Assembly (NCBI GenBank): GCA_019084025.1
Contig: JAHRBI010000001.1
Location: 434,001-498,000 of the forward strand
DNA: 64,000 nucleotides
From: Burkholderiaceae bacterium DAT-1
GTDB lineage: Bacteria > Pseudomonadota > Gammaproteobacteria > Burkholderiales > Chitinimonadaceae
Reading direction: 5' to 3'
In this document: positions 1 to 10,651 of the stretch, piece after piece
Layout of the letters: every line of letters begins with the position of its first letter
Numbering within the stretch: the first letter of the stretch is position 1
Program-made: the position numbers and the translations under genes
The notes under the pieces: generated by a model
The model's input: only the letters and a program-made list of their open reading frames with translations
What the model was told of the DNA's origin: nothing
The model's database searches: none

Positions 1-92
1 CGTAAGCGATCGACATGGCGGAGCCGGATTGAACGCCCCCGCCGTGGTAAAATCCAGTTTTTCCCAACCCGAGCCGATCCGGGAAGCACAAC

Positions 93-293
93 GTGATTCT
101 GACTATCAACGGTGAAAGCCGCACCATCGAATCCCCCTGCACGGTTGCCGAACTGATTGTTCGACTGGGCCACACCGGTCGTCGCATCGCCATTGAACGC
201 AATGGCGAGATCGTGCCGCGCAGCCTGCACCCCGAAACCGCCCTCGCCGAGGGCGACTCTCTCGAAATTGTCGTCGCCGTTGGCGGAGGTTGA
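93..293 (+). CDS. thiS: ThiS, sulfur-carrier protein of thiamine thiazole synthesis
   Basis: Small ubiquitin-fold protein of 66 residues that carries sulfur as a C-terminal thiocarboxylate to ThiG for building the thiazole ring of thiamine. The sequence ends in the diagnostic Gly-Gly (VAVGGG) and has the usual ThiS length and beta-rich pattern beginning ILTINGE. The start is GTG; no in-frame ATG lies nearby. The next gene is thiG, 41 bp downstream, the classical thiS-thiG pair, so co-transcription is likely. No TPP riboswitch is visible in the 92 bp upstream, but the window starts there. Identification is firm from C-terminus, length and neighbour. Confidence 0.93.
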   Translation: MILTINGESRTIESPCTVAELIVRLGHTGRRIAIERNGEIVPRSLHPETALAEGDSLEIVVAVGGG

Positions 294-334
294 ACGCCTC
301 GCATAGGCAAGAATGTGGTTTTTTGGAGCATCTC

Positions 335-1117
335 ATGCAAGATCGATTGACCATTGCTGGCCGCGAATATGGTTCGCGCCTTCTGGTAGGCACAGGCAAG
401 TACAAGGATTTTACCGAAACCCGCGCTGCAATTAATGCAGCAGGCGCCGAAATCGTCACCGTCGCCATCCGGCGCGTGAATATTGGCCAGGATGCCAGCG
501 CCCCCAGCTTGCTCGACTACTTGCCGCCCTCGCAGTTCACCTACCTGCCGAATACAGCTGGGTGCTACAGCGCGGAAGATGCAGTGCGCACCTTGCGTCT
601 GGCCCGCGAGCTGCTGGATGATCACCGCCTCGTGAAGCTGGAAGTTCTGGGTGATCCGCATACCCTGTTCCCCAATGTCCGCGAGACGCTGGTCGCCGCC
701 GAGACACTGGTGAAAGAGGGCTTTGACGTGATGGTCTATACTTCCGACGACCCGATTGTGGCCCGTGAACTGGAAGCCATTGGCTGCTGCGCGATCATGC
801 CGCTAGCCAGCCTGATCGGCTCCGGCATGGGCATTCTCAATCCGTGGAATCTGAAGCTCATTATCGAACAGAGCAAGGTGCCGGTGATTGTCGATGCGGG
901 TGTAGGGACTGCATCGGATGCAGCCATCGCCATGGAACTGGGGTGCGATGGCGTATTGATGAATACCGCGATTGCCGCCGCACAGAACCCGGTTCTGATG
1001 GCAAGCGCCATGAAAAAGGGCGTGGAAGCCGGTCGCGAAGCATTCCTGGCCGGTCGGATGCCGCGCAAGCTTTACAGTGGCGTACCCAGCTCCCCGACCA
1101 CTGGACTGATCGGCTGA
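335..1117 (+). CDS. thiG: ThiG, thiazole synthase
   Basis: Cytoplasmic TIM-barrel enzyme of 260 residues that condenses deoxyxylulose 5-phosphate, dehydroglycine and ThiS-thiocarboxylate into thiamine thiazole phosphate. Family marks: opening [19 protein letters not shown], the probable Schiff-base lysine in [10 protein letters not shown] (about residue 101), and the phosphate-binding glycine stretch [12 protein letters not shown] with GVLMNTAIA near the C-terminus. The frame is open upstream to a TTG at 290, but the ATG at 335 has a TGGAG ribosome site and matches the family N-terminus, so it is chosen. It follows thiS directly, as in many proteobacteria. Confidence 0.95.
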   Translation: MQDRLTIAGREYGSRLLVGTGKYKDFTETRAAINAAGAEIVTVAIRRVNIGQDASAPSLLDYLPPSQFTYLPNTAGCYSAEDAVRTLRLARELLDDHRLVKLEVLGDPHTLFPNVRETLVAAETLVKEGFDVMVYTSDDPIVARELEAIGCCAIMPLASLIGSGMGILNPWNLKLIIEQSKVPVIVDAGVGTASDAAIAMELGCDGVLMNTAIAAAQNPVLMASAMKKGVEAGREAFLAGRMPRKLYSGVPSSPTTGLIG

Positions 1118-1181
1118 TCAGGTATTTTTTGCAATAAATAATCGGGGACGATCAAACGCGATCGCCCCGCTGAGTAAAGAC

Positions 1182-1862
1182 ATGGAAGACACTCCGCAAC
1201 ACCGCCACATCCGCAGCTTCGTGCTACGTCAGGGCCATCTCTCCGATGCACAATCGCGCGCAATTGATGAAGGCATGCCCAAGTGGGGCATTGAATACGC
1301 GCCCGCAGCACTCGATCTGAATGCAGCTTTTGGCCGCGCAGCGCCTAAAGTGCTGGAAATCGGCTTCGGGATGGGCGTGGCGACAGCCGATATCGCCAAG
1401 GCTCGTCCAGATACCGATTTTCTGGGCATCGAAGTGCACAGCCCCGGCGTGGGCAATCTGTTCAAGCTGATCAACGAGCAGCAGCTCACCAATCTGCGTG
1501 TGATCCGGCACGATGCCGTAGAAGTGGTGCGCGACATGCTGACACCTGGCTGCCTGGATGGCTTCCACCTCTACTTCCCTGATCCATGGCACAAAAAACG
1601 CCACAACAAGCGCCGTCTGGTGCAACCCGCTTTTGTTGAGACCATCGTCAAGCTGCTGAAGCCGGGTGCCTATATCCACATGGCAACCGACTGGGAAGAT
1701 TATGCCGTCCAGATGCTGGAAGTCCTCGGTGCCAATCCAGACCTGCAGAACCAGTTCGATGGCTATGCACCGCGCCCCGAGTGGCGTCCGCTCACCAAGT
1801 TCGAGCAGCGCGGTATGCGCCTGGGACATGGCGTGTGGGATTTGATGTTTGAGCGGAAGTAG
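1182..1862 (+). CDS. trmB: TrmB, tRNA (guanine-46-N7)-methyltransferase
   Basis: SAM-dependent class I methyltransferase of 226 residues that makes m7G46 in the variable loop of tRNAs. The SAM-binding motif VLEIGFGMG lies at about residues 58-65, the acidic follow-on FLGIEVH near 80-86, and the TrmB signature [14 protein letters not shown] at about 132-145. The closing [18 protein letters not shown] is also typical. It stands 64 bp after thiG and may have its own promoter. A perfect 17-bp hairpin just downstream separates it from the convergent SPOR gene. Confidence 0.95.
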   Translation: MEDTPQHRHIRSFVLRQGHLSDAQSRAIDEGMPKWGIEYAPAALDLNAAFGRAAPKVLEIGFGMGVATADIAKARPDTDFLGIEVHSPGVGNLFKLINEQQLTNLRVIRHDAVEVVRDMLTPGCLDGFHLYFPDPWHKKRHNKRRLVQPAFVETIVKLLKPGAYIHMATDWEDYAVQMLEVLGANPDLQNQFDGYAPRPEWRPLTKFEQRGMRLGHGVWDLMFERK

Positions 1863-1876
1863 ACTCGATCCATCTG

Positions 1877-1914
1877 GATGTAATCAAGGGACCATAAGGT
1901 CCCTTGATTACATC
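1877..1914. terminator. Perfect 17-bp hairpin between convergent genes
   Basis: Inverted repeat with 17 perfectly paired bases and an ATAA loop (arms 1877-1893 and 1898-1914) between trmB (+) and the SPOR gene (-). There is no clear T-run on either side, so if it terminates transcription it does so as a bidirectional stem or by a Rho-assisted route. Confidence 0.6.
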
Positions 1915-1923
1915 TACCAACCA

Positions 1924-2757
1924 TTAGTGTTTTTCACACCGCTGGCTAGCAATCACACTTCCTCTTGCTGACTTATTCAGCTTGGCGATTTCATCAGCCT
2001 GACCGACATCCATCGCCTTGAAAGTCAGCGTCGCTGTACGCAAGCTATCATCTTTCGCACGGATGATTGCAGACTGCACGTTATGCTGTTTTAGATCCGC
2101 CAACCGGCGCTCTGCCGCTTCGCGACTCGAAAATACGCCCAGCGAAATGGCGTTCTGCCACTTGCCGCCGTCATTCACGACAAAGTTGTCCTCCATGCCA
2201 CGCTCGGTGATTTCCTGCGCCTTGCGCTGCGCGTCCGCCAGCGACGCACGTGGTGGAATATAGACCCAGAAACGGCTTGGCCCCTCCGGCAGATGCACAT
2301 CAAAATCCAGCTTGCCCGGGACACTCGCCAGTTTGCGTTTGACGATGCTCAATTGCTCCGGGTCGATGCCTCGCCACACCACACACATCTTTTCACTGGC
2401 TTTTTCGACAACCTTGTCGTGAACAGACTTTGTCGCGGCCTTGTCATCCTTCTGGGCAACCGACTCCTTCGACGTGTGCAGATCTGCTTCTGGCGCCTTC
2501 GTCATATTTGCTTGCTTGTCTTCACCGGATGATTTCTCCTCTGCGACAACGCTGGCAGCTTGCTTCTCATCCTGAGTGGCCGGTTCAGCAACGGGCGCTG
2601 TCTCCACATGCATGGGCTCGCCCGGGGCAATTAATCTGACCTTGTCTGCCGCAACCTGACGCACCTTCCAGTCAATCGGCGCGGGTGGCGTAGACAAGCT
2701 GGAATAGCCCCAAAAGGCCAAATTGCCCAGCAGCAATACGATAAATAAATTACGCAT
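1924..2757 (-). CDS. SPOR-domain envelope protein
   Basis: Protein of 277 residues with one N-terminal membrane segment (about residues 3-20, LFIVLLLGNLAFWGYSSL), a charged Lys/Glu/Ala-rich linker (about 60-120) and a C-terminal region like a SPOR domain (ISLGVFSSREAAERRLADL, then AIIRAKDD). SPOR domains bind denuded peptidoglycan at division sites, so a periplasmic, inner-membrane-anchored role is inferred; the exact role is unknown. Its start overlaps the end of coaX by 8 bp, so it is the distal gene of a birA-coaX-SPOR operon, an arrangement seen in other Neisseriales. Confidence 0.75.
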   Translation of the reverse strand: MRNLFIVLLLGNLAFWGYSSLSTPPAPIDWKVRQVAADKVRLIAPGEPMHVETAPVAEPATQDEKQAASVVAEEKSSGEDKQANMTKAPEADLHTSKESVAQKDDKAATKSVHDKVVEKASEKMCVVWRGIDPEQLSIVKRKLASVPGKLDFDVHLPEGPSRFWVYIPPRASLADAQRKAQEITERGMEDNFVVNDGGKWQNAISLGVFSSREAAERRLADLKQHNVQSAIIRAKDDSLRTATLTFKAMDVGQADEIAKLNKSARGSVIASQRCEKH

Positions 2758-3496
2758 GACTCACCATTTTGTCTGTCGGGTTCGCATCTGCGGCCAAACG
2801 GGCCAGACCATCCAGAACCAGATTTTGAACGTGCTGCGCCTGAGGCACCCACGTCAGCAGTGCCTCGGCGTCCCCGCCGGATAACAATATACCTGGGCTC
2901 AAGCCATCCCGTTGCAGCAGGCGCTGGTGCATCACCTGAATCGCACCAGCCAGCGCAATATGCGCCCCCGTGACAATGGCCTCACCTGTACTCACAGGAA
3001 ACAGCACAACCTCGCCAGCAGGCATCCCCAGATTGGCCGTACCCTGCTGCAAAGCCGAGCGCATCAACTGCAAGCCCGGCACAATCACCCCGCCTAGAAA
3101 CTCGCCCCCAGCTGTCAGAGCATCCACCGTCATGGCCGTACCAGCCATCACCACAATCACAGCTCGCTCACCTACGCGGGCGCGAGCACCAATCAATGCA
3201 GCAAACCGATCTGCGCCCAGCTGCTCAGGCACTCGATACAGATTACGTACACCCGCGCGATCAGCACTGGATTGCAGCCATTCAATCTCGCCCATCTGCA
3301 ATGCTTGCTGTAACTGCATTGCAACTGCCTTGCCCGCCACATTGCATACAAATGCACGATCAGGCTCACACGCAGACCATGGTGTGGTCTGCGGTACCGG
3401 ATATGATGTCACCCCTTCAGCGAGAAGGATTCCCTGTTCGACCACCCGCCACTTCAAGCGCGTATTTCCCGCATCAAGCAACAAATCTCGACTCAT
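2750..3496 (-). CDS. coaX: Type III pantothenate kinase
   Basis: Catalyses ATP-dependent phosphorylation of pantothenate, the first step of coenzyme A synthesis. It has 248 residues, with the acetate-kinase/ASKHA-type opening LLLDAGNTRLKWRVVE (residues 5-20), the substrate region LGADRFAALIGARA, and VVMAGTAMTVDAL as the second phosphate motif. Its start overlaps the birA stop by 4 bp (ATGA), and the birA-coaX pairing is common. No separate CoaA-type kinase is seen in the window. Identification is firm. Confidence 0.92.
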   Translation of the reverse strand: MSRDLLLDAGNTRLKWRVVEQGILLAEGVTSYPVPQTTPWSACEPDRAFVCNVAGKAVAMQLQQALQMGEIEWLQSSADRAGVRNLYRVPEQLGADRFAALIGARARVGERAVIVVMAGTAMTVDALTAGGEFLGGVIVPGLQLMRSALQQGTANLGMPAGEVVLFPVSTGEAIVTGAHIALAGAIQVMHQRLLQRDGLSPGILLSGGDAEALLTWVPQAQHVQNLVLDGLARLAADANPTDKMVSHA

Positions 3497-4457
3497 GCTG
3501 CGCCCCGTAAACTGACCTCACCCGAATGAAACTGCCGGATGCCATCTTCACACGCCAGTTTTAACGCACCCTCGTCACTCACTCCGACTACGGTGCCTTG
3601 GATTTTACTGCCATCGGGCATCAGCATGGACACAGGCTGTCCATGCCAGCGATGATGTGACTCCCACTCCTTCAGCAGCGGAGAAAATCCACCATGCGAA
3701 AATGCATTCAGCACATCTGCCAGCTCACGTAATAAGCAGGCTAACAATTGATTGCGTGTCGACTTCAGCCCCAGATCATCGAGGGTTGCAACAGGTTGAT
3801 CAATCGCTGCCCGGTTGTCATCGGACATACGCACATTCAAGCCGATACCTAACACCGCCGCCACGGGGCCATGCGCCTCCCCCGCTAGCTCGATCAGGAT
3901 GCCCCCCAGCTTGCCCGCATCACAGACAATATCGTTAGGCCATTTGAGCTGGGCACCCGACACACCCAGCGATTGCAACGCACGCACAACGGCCAACCCC
4001 ACCGCCAGACTCAAACCTGACAGATCAGCTAACCCAAGGTTAAACCGCCACAGTAAGGAGTACATCAGGGTGCCGCCCAGTTCGCCGCGCCACTGTCTTC
4101 CCCGCCGTCCCCGGCCTGCCGTTTGATATTCGGCCGCGTAGACCATTCCCGACGGTGCTCCGTCGTGCGCAGCCTTGATCAATGCAGCATTCGTCGAGTC
4201 GATTTCATCGAAACATCGCAGATCAAAAAAACGTAGTGCAGTTCCCAGATGGCTCGCCACCACAGACTCTTCCAGCCAATCAACCGGGCGATGCAGGCGA
4301 TAGCCTTTGCCATGGCGAGATTCAATGGAAACGCCCAGCTCGGCTGCATCGCGCAGTGCCAGCGAAATACTGGCGCGAGATACATTCAGTGCCTCGGCCA
4401 GTTGCTCGCCGGAGGTAAAGTCATCTGCGTGCAGGCGGCGCAATACGGGAAATGGGC

Positions 4458-4461
<4 letters not shown>
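3493..4461 (-). CDS. birA: BirA, biotin-protein ligase and probable repressor
   Basis: Attaches biotin to the acetyl-CoA carboxylase carrier protein. About 322 residues from the ATG at 4461, which gives the family N-terminus MSPFPVLRRLHADDFTSGEQ; an open frame runs further upstream but its residues overlap the DUF2069 gene in another frame. Domains: winged helix-turn-helix (about 1-65, with LNVSRASISLALRDAAELG), catalytic domain with the biotinyl-AMP loop AGRGRRGRQW and KWPNDI, and a C-terminal SH3-like domain (GTVVGVSDEGALKL). The HTH suggests it can also repress biotin genes. bioA lies about 4 kb away on the same strand, so a regulatory link is possible but not shown. Confidence 0.92.
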
Positions 4462-5497
<1,036 letters not shown>

Positions 5498-5542
5498 TTA
5501 TACGGACTTCATGACAAATCGCCCTGGCAGAAAACGCCCCAG

Positions 5543-6778
5543 ATGCTCTCCTTGAATGCCCTCCGCGCCCTGTTGCCCGAACCCGTCCGGAATGTGGGCG
5601 GTTTTGCACGCTTTATCTGGCAACGCCTGAATCAGGAGCGCTGTCTGGAAGCGGCAGGCAGTCTGACTTTTACAACCTTGCTCGCCCTCGTGCCCTTGCT
5701 GACGATTGCACTTGCGGTCATGTCGGCTTTCCCGATGTTCGACGATGTGGGCATGCGCTTCAAAACCTTTCTGCTCGGCAATCTAGTACCAGAGGCTGCA
5801 GGTAAGATCATCACCGTCTACATGCGGCAATTTACGGATAACGCCGACCGTCTCACCACCGTCGGGATGATCACGCTGGGTGTGACCGCACTAGCCATGA
5901 TGGCCACCATCGAGCGCACTTTCAATCGTGTATGGCGGGTCAGCAAGCCCCGTCCGGTTCATACCCGCCTGCTTACTTATTGGTCGGTGATTACACTTGG
6001 ACCGATGCTCATCGGCGCCAGCCTCACCCTGACCCATAATCTTGCCAGCGTCGGTGGTGGCTGGCTGGATGCAATCTTGCAAGCCCTGACCCCGGGTTTG
6101 CTGGCCCTGATTGGTTTCCTTGTACTCTATCGTGTCGTGCCCAATTGCCCGGTGCCCACCAGTCACGCATGGGCTGCAGCCATCTTTTCCACCATCATGT
6201 TTGATGTGATGAAACGGCTATTCGCGCTGTACATCAAAAAATTCGCCACTTTCAAGTTGATCTACGGTGCCTTCTCCAGCGTTCCCATTTTTCTGCTGTG
6301 GCTATACATTGCATGGGTCATCGTGATTACTGGGGCAGTTCTTTCCGCATCGCTTTCCTATTGGCGCGGGCAGGCGTTCCGCCGCCCCTCCCACTCAGGT
6401 CAACGTCTGTACGATGCGGTGCGCCTGCTCCTCAAACTGGAAGATTTCCGTCAGGCCGGGCAGGTCGCCAGCTTAGATGCCTTACGCCATACACTTGCAA
6501 TTGGCCAAGACGAACTCACTGTTTTGCTCGAGCGGATGTCGGATCAGCAGTGGGTAGAATGCACCCGCGATGAAGATTGGGTATTGAGCGCTGCACTGGA
6601 ACGGATACAGCTGGCGGATCTTTACGCGCTGCTGGTCGCACGGGAAGCACGGATGGCAGGTGAAGGTGACGTATTACACGGCATTGTCGACACCTATATG
6701 AACCGGGTAGATCAACAGTTGCGGGTGCCCATTTCGTCCCTGCGCGATTCAGCCCTATTGGCTGGCTCAGACCGCTAA
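5543..6778 (+). CDS. YihY/BrkB family membrane protein
   Basis: Polytopic inner-membrane protein of 411 residues in the YihY/UPF0761 family (formerly mis-assigned as ribonuclease BN). The first 280 residues carry about six hydrophobic segments, with the family pieces AAGSLTFTTLLALVPLLTIAL and TFKLIYGAFSSVPIFLLWLY. The final 130 residues are soluble and resemble a winged-helix tail (RLLLKLEDFRQAG), seen in the longer betaproteobacterial members. The molecular role is not established. It is monocistronic, diverging from wrbA across 117 bp and converging on the PilZ-type gene. Confidence 0.8.
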   Translation: MLSLNALRALLPEPVRNVGGFARFIWQRLNQERCLEAAGSLTFTTLLALVPLLTIALAVMSAFPMFDDVGMRFKTFLLGNLVPEAAGKIITVYMRQFTDNADRLTTVGMITLGVTALAMMATIERTFNRVWRVSKPRPVHTRLLTYWSVITLGPMLIGASLTLTHNLASVGGGWLDAILQALTPGLLALIGFLVLYRVVPNCPVPTSHAWAAAIFSTIMFDVMKRLFALYIKKFATFKLIYGAFSSVPIFLLWLYIAWVIVITGAVLSASLSYWRGQAFRRPSHSGQRLYDAVRLLLKLEDFRQAGQVASLDALRHTLAIGQDELTVLLERMSDQQWVECTRDEDWVLSAALERIQLADLYALLVAREARMAGEGDVLHGIVDTYMNRVDQQLRVPISSLRDSALLAGSDR

Positions 6779-6798
6779 TGCAGCGGAGATCAATCAGC

Positions 6799-8343
6799 CT
6801 AACCTAGCTCGGAATAGGCGATCAGTTCCATTCCGGGCGTCTGATCAACCAGACGCGTCACTTTCACATAGCGCGCCGTCTCGCCATGAATAAACAGCTC
6901 GCGCCCCGGTGAAAACGTCCCGCGTGGTGCCACTAGCAAGGCGGGCTGATCAAGGACACTGACTTCAGGCAGACTCAGTGCAGTCTGAAATGCCCCCTCG
7001 CCATTGCTCGTCGCAGGCCGGATATCCACCACATCTGCAGTCGGTGCAATAATCTGTACGCCAATTTCCAGCGCAGCGCCCTGATCAACCGTCTGCATCC
7101 AGCGCAACACACCCGGCATCCAGCGCGTATCCACGGCGCGCACCACAACCACATCGCCAACACGGCAAGTGCAATGTTGCGGCACGGGTGAGAGCCTCAG
7201 TGCAAAGCCACATGGCGATTCATTCAGTACCTTGCATTCATGCATCAGGCTTGGTGGCGGCAAGATGCTACGCACCGGCTCAGCACCCGTTGCATGCGTT
7301 TGCGACCCTAGCAACTGGGTAACAGAACGCAGGCCCGTACAGGTCGAAACGCGGGCATCAGGCGAAATCCGCTGAAATACGCGCTTCGGGGCAATGCTCC
7401 ACTGCCGGATGACTCTACGCAACAAATCCAGCGAGGCAAACGCCCGCGTCTTGTCGGCAATACTCTGGATCTTCAGTTCAGCCGCGCTCTCCACGCGACG
7501 CAGCATCTGCGCCATGTCCGAGCTATCCAGGAGTATCGCGGGCGTATCAAACTCATCCAGCAAACCGGGATCATAAAACTGTGGTGGCTGATCACGATCC
7601 AGCTTGACGGCAAACATCCCGCCAAGGCCTTCTGCACGCGATTCGCCAGCCAGACTGATATTCGCCAGAGATCCATAATGCAGGATCAATTCTCGGATTT
7701 TGTCGAGCTCATGCGGCTGATAGCGATAGGGATCGGCAAGTGCCAGTAACAAGATCTGCTTGTAATACCCGCCAATCGTCAGAATCGGGCGCTCCACCTG
7801 CTCCGGCCCATCCAGCATGCGCTGCTGGATAGCGTAATGACAAATCTGATGCACTTCCAGCCAGACACCATCGGGCACAGAAAGATAATTCTTACTGCAA
7901 ATCCACATCAGCTTGGCATGAACTGCCAGCAGCTTCTGAATCAGCAACGGAATATTGCGATTACTTAGCGTAAAGCGCGCGGATAGCTTTTCACGCAACA
8001 CCAGCTTATAGCCATTGGCCATTTCGAGTTGCAGGTTTCGCGCCAGCAAGCCAGCCGCCCGCGCACGCTCCCGAGCTGGTTGCGCCACCGAGGTAAATAC
8101 GGATTCCAGCGGCGCTTCCAGCATGTCGATTGACACCTGATACAGCTCGAGCAGTTTCAGGCGATCATCGGCATCCATGCGGGTGCGATTCAACGATGTC
8201 AGCGCATCGAAAATCGCACGGGCGCTATCGTGCACCTCCGAAGGTGGCAGTGAAACCAGCCACGCTTTCAAGGCACGGGGATCCGTCTCGGTTGCGAGTT
8301 GATGATGGGTTACAGGTTCGGGAACCTTAAGCTCAAGCTGCAT
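6799..8343 (-). CDS. PilZ-domain protein, putative cyclic-di-GMP effector
   Basis: Protein of 514 residues with no signal peptide or clear membrane segment. The first 330 residues are alpha-helical and resemble a conserved betaproteobacterial family of unknown function (AWLVSLPPSEVHDSARAIFD). The C-terminal 170 residues look like a PilZ module: LNESPCGFALRLS (the N/DxSxxG-type motif), then VGDVVVVRAV, GVLRWMQ and EIGVQIIAP, typical PilZ strands. A canonical RxxxR is not obvious, so c-di-GMP binding is uncertain. It stands alone between the YihY gene and bioA. Confidence 0.65.
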   Translation of the reverse strand: MQLELKVPEPVTHHQLATETDPRALKAWLVSLPPSEVHDSARAIFDALTSLNRTRMDADDRLKLLELYQVSIDMLEAPLESVFTSVAQPARERARAAGLLARNLQLEMANGYKLVLREKLSARFTLSNRNIPLLIQKLLAVHAKLMWICSKNYLSVPDGVWLEVHQICHYAIQQRMLDGPEQVERPILTIGGYYKQILLLALADPYRYQPHELDKIRELILHYGSLANISLAGESRAEGLGGMFAVKLDRDQPPQFYDPGLLDEFDTPAILLDSSDMAQMLRRVESAAELKIQSIADKTRAFASLDLLRRVIRQWSIAPKRVFQRISPDARVSTCTGLRSVTQLLGSQTHATGAEPVRSILPPPSLMHECKVLNESPCGFALRLSPVPQHCTCRVGDVVVVRAVDTRWMPGVLRWMQTVDQGAALEIGVQIIAPTADVVDIRPATSNGEGAFQTALSLPEVSVLDQPALLVAPRGTFSPGRELFIHGETARYVKVTRLVDQTPGMELIAYSELG

Positions 8344-8381
8344 GAGTGATCTGACAAAATTGCCTCACCCCGCAGCGGAAG

Positions 8382-9761
8382 TCAGGCCGGTGCGGGTCTG
8401 GATGGATCGGAGCCGGCAGGAATACCTGCCGCCAAAGTGTACTCTTGCTCCAGTACAGTTCGCATAATAGCAAACGCATCCATCACTTCCCCAGCAGTCA
8501 CACAATACGGTGGCATCAAATACACACTATTGCCGACTGGTCGGACAAGCAGGCCTTTTTCCAATGCAAGGGAAAAATAGCGCTGCGCGAAACTCCCTTG
8601 CGCGTCTGGCACATCAAATGCCCAGATCATACCCAGATGCCGCGCATGACTTACACGAGGATGACTCGCAAGCTCGGCAAATGCTGACGTTACCGTTTCG
8701 CCGAGCTGGCGATTACGATCCAGCACGGCTTCATCTTCAAAGATATTCAATACCTCCAGCGCCGCACGGCAGGCTAGTGCGTTACCGGTATAAGAGTGTG
8801 AATGCAGAAATCCCTTGCGGATATCGTCATCGTAAAACGCGGAATACACTTCATCACGGGTCATCACCACGGACAAAGGCAGATAACCCCCGGTAATTCC
8901 CTTCGACAAACAGAGAAAGTCTGGCCGGATTCCTGCTTGTTCGCATGCAAACAGGGTGCCGGTTCGCCCAAATCCCATCGCGATCTCGTCTGCGATTAAA
9001 TGCACCTGATAGCGATCGCACAAGGCACGTACTTCTGATAGATACACTGGGTCGTACATCGCCATCCCCGCCGCCCCCTGACACAGGGGTTCGACGATCA
9101 CAGCAGCAATCTGCCCATGATGCTGGTCGAGCAGGCGCGCGAGTGACGCTGCTGCCCGATGTGCAACATCCGCAGCAGTCTCGCCAGGCAAGGCTCCGCG
9201 TGCGTCAGGCGTCATGACACGATGTCCGCGTCGCACCAGTGGCGCATACGTTTCCGAGAAAATCGGCACATCGGTGACCCCCAGCGCGCCCATGGTTTCG
9301 CCGTGGTAACTGTTTTCGAGACTGACAAATTCGGTCTTTGCAGACTGACCAAGATTGCGCCAGTAGTGAAAAGACATTTTCAGCGCGATTTCAATGGCAG
9401 ACGCACCATCCGACCCGTAGAAGGCGTGGCCCAATCCCGTCAGCTGCCCGAGCCGTTCCGATAGCTCGACCACCGGCTGCTGAGTAAAGCCGGCCAGAAT
9501 CACATGTTCCAGCGTATTCATCTGATCCAGAATGGCGGCATTCATGCGTGGATTGGCATGTCCGAACAAGTTGACCCACCAGGAGCTGACGCCATCCAGA
9601 TGGCGCTTGCCATCAAAGTCGAACAGCCAGGCGCCCTCTCCCCGTGCAATCGGCACAATGGGCAAGGTTTCGTGGCGTTTCATCTGGGTACAGGGGTGCC
9701 AGACGGCGGAGCGGCTGCGCGACAGCCATTGCTGATTGTGCGAGGAATGAGGGGTATGCAT
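8382..9761 (-). CDS. bioA: BioA, adenosylmethionine-8-amino-7-oxononanoate aminotransferase
   Basis: PLP-dependent class III aminotransferase of about 459 residues that makes 7,8-diaminopelargonate in biotin synthesis using SAM as amino donor. Family marks: VWHPCTQMK near the N-terminus, GVSSWWVNLFGHANPR, the PLP region FYGSDGASAIEIALKM, DEIAMGFGRTG, and the PLP-lysine stretch CLSKGITGGYLPLS. The ATG at 9761 is preferred over an in-frame TTG at 9779. No other bio gene is adjacent, so biotin genes are dispersed; BirA encoded nearby could be its regulator. Confidence 0.93.
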   Translation of the reverse strand: MHTPHSSHNQQWLSRSRSAVWHPCTQMKRHETLPIVPIARGEGAWLFDFDGKRHLDGVSSWWVNLFGHANPRMNAAILDQMNTLEHVILAGFTQQPVVELSERLGQLTGLGHAFYGSDGASAIEIALKMSFHYWRNLGQSAKTEFVSLENSYHGETMGALGVTDVPIFSETYAPLVRRGHRVMTPDARGALPGETAADVAHRAAASLARLLDQHHGQIAAVIVEPLCQGAAGMAMYDPVYLSEVRALCDRYQVHLIADEIAMGFGRTGTLFACEQAGIRPDFLCLSKGITGGYLPLSVVMTRDEVYSAFYDDDIRKGFLHSHSYTGNALACRAALEVLNIFEDEAVLDRNRQLGETVTSAFAELASHPRVSHARHLGMIWAFDVPDAQGSFAQRYFSLALEKGLLVRPVGNSVYLMPPYCVTAGEVMDAFAIMRTVLEQEYTLAAGIPAGSDPSRPAPA

Positions 9762-9791
9762 CTGACGATTGTAATGCAAGTCGAGACAAGA

Positions 9792-10331
9792 TCAGTCACC
9801 TTCTTCCAACGCTGCGACATACCGCATCACCATTCGCCAGCACGCCCATATGATGATGATCACACCCGCCACCCGCCACGCGCCGCCAATGAACCGGTCA
9901 GCCCCAAGCACATGCCAGCGACTGAAAATTTCAGTCCAGTCATGCTCCCCGCCACCTACCAATGGTAAAACCTGAGTACGTGCATCAGCCATATATCTGC
10001 CGATATTCAGCATGTTCTCGCCCAGCCAGATTTGCCCGACCGCCACGCCATCTGCGCGATGCAGCCTGTGGAAGTGCCGGATCACCGCCAGCGGAAATAG
10101 CAGCTGGAAGAGGGTTCCACCATAGACAGTCAACGACGGCAGGATTAGCCCAAGCAGTGGATGTCCTGCCTCATGCAGTGCGAGATTAGCACTATCAAGT
10201 AAGGGAACCCATGCAGCGGCCGTAAGCAATTGGAAGTAGAGCATGCACAGTGCAAATATGCATACGCCGACCGTTGCCAGCCCGGACGGACCATCGGCTA
10301 GCTCACCCTCTGAAAATTGCGCATCTGCCAT
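9792..10331 (-). CDS. Membrane protein with HExxH motif, possible metallopeptidase
   Basis: Small polytopic membrane protein (about 179 residues from the ATG at 10331; in-frame starts exist at 10400 and, as TTG, at 10424). It has the zinc-type motif HEAGH in NLALHEAGHPLLG at the edge of a membrane segment, then GGTLFQLLFPLAV, and a C-terminal hydrophobic anchor. HExxH beside membrane helices recalls site-2-protease-like (M50) proteins, but it is much shorter and I do not see a clear LDG-type second motif, so peptidase activity is a guess. It may follow the groE region divergently; 13 bp separate its stop from the frame of bioA. Confidence 0.55.
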   Translation of the reverse strand: MADAQFSEGELADGPSGLATVGVCIFALCMLYFQLLTAAAWVPLLDSANLALHEAGHPLLGLILPSLTVYGGTLFQLLFPLAVIRHFHRLHRADGVAVGQIWLGENMLNIGRYMADARTQVLPLVGGGEHDWTEIFSRWHVLGADRFIGGAWRVAGVIIIIWACWRMVMRYVAALEEGD

Positions 10332-10528
10332 GTCTGACTGCCCATCCCGTAGTAGTGCACACAAATATCTTTTTATGTCAGTACGATACGTCGCACGCAT
10401 GAATTTTGCACCAATACCCAACAAATGACATTGCCATTTCTTACAGCCCGGATACTGGCATACCTACTGTGACACCACGCTTAATCACTCCATTTGAGAC
10501 TCACGATGAAAATCTTCACTTTCCTGCT

Positions 10529-10556
10529 CTTGAAAACCCGACACCCCGCCCCTATC
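10529..10556 (+). promoter_or_regulatory. Sigma-32-like heat-shock promoter of groESL
   Basis: A -35 element CTTGAAA at 10529-10535, a 13-bp spacer and a -10 element CCCCTATC at 10549-10556 match the sigma-32 consensus (CTTGAAA, then CCCCATnT). It ends two bases before the CIRCE operator, so heat-shock sigma factor and HrcA repression would converge on the same promoter. Confidence 0.7.
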
Positions 10557-10557
10557 A

Positions 10558-10584
10558 TTAGCACTCGTTAGCAATGAGTGCTAA
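10558..10584 (+). promoter_or_regulatory. CIRCE operator (HrcA binding site)
   Basis: Perfect copy of the CIRCE inverted repeat: TTAGCACTC at 10558-10566, a 9-bp spacer, and GAGTGCTAA at 10576-10584. HrcA binds this to repress groE in many bacteria; it lies 67 bp upstream of the groES start and just after the sigma-32-like -10 element. hrcA itself is not in the window. Confidence 0.95.
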
Positions 10585-10651
10585 CAAGCAAGCATCAACC
10601 CTTTGATTTTTGCCTGTTAACGGCTCAAACACATTCCAACAGGAGCAAACC

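Noticed and set aside
290..334. TTG-started N-terminal extension of thiG
   Set aside because: The residues do not resemble ThiG, and an ATG with a ribosome site at 335 gives the family start.
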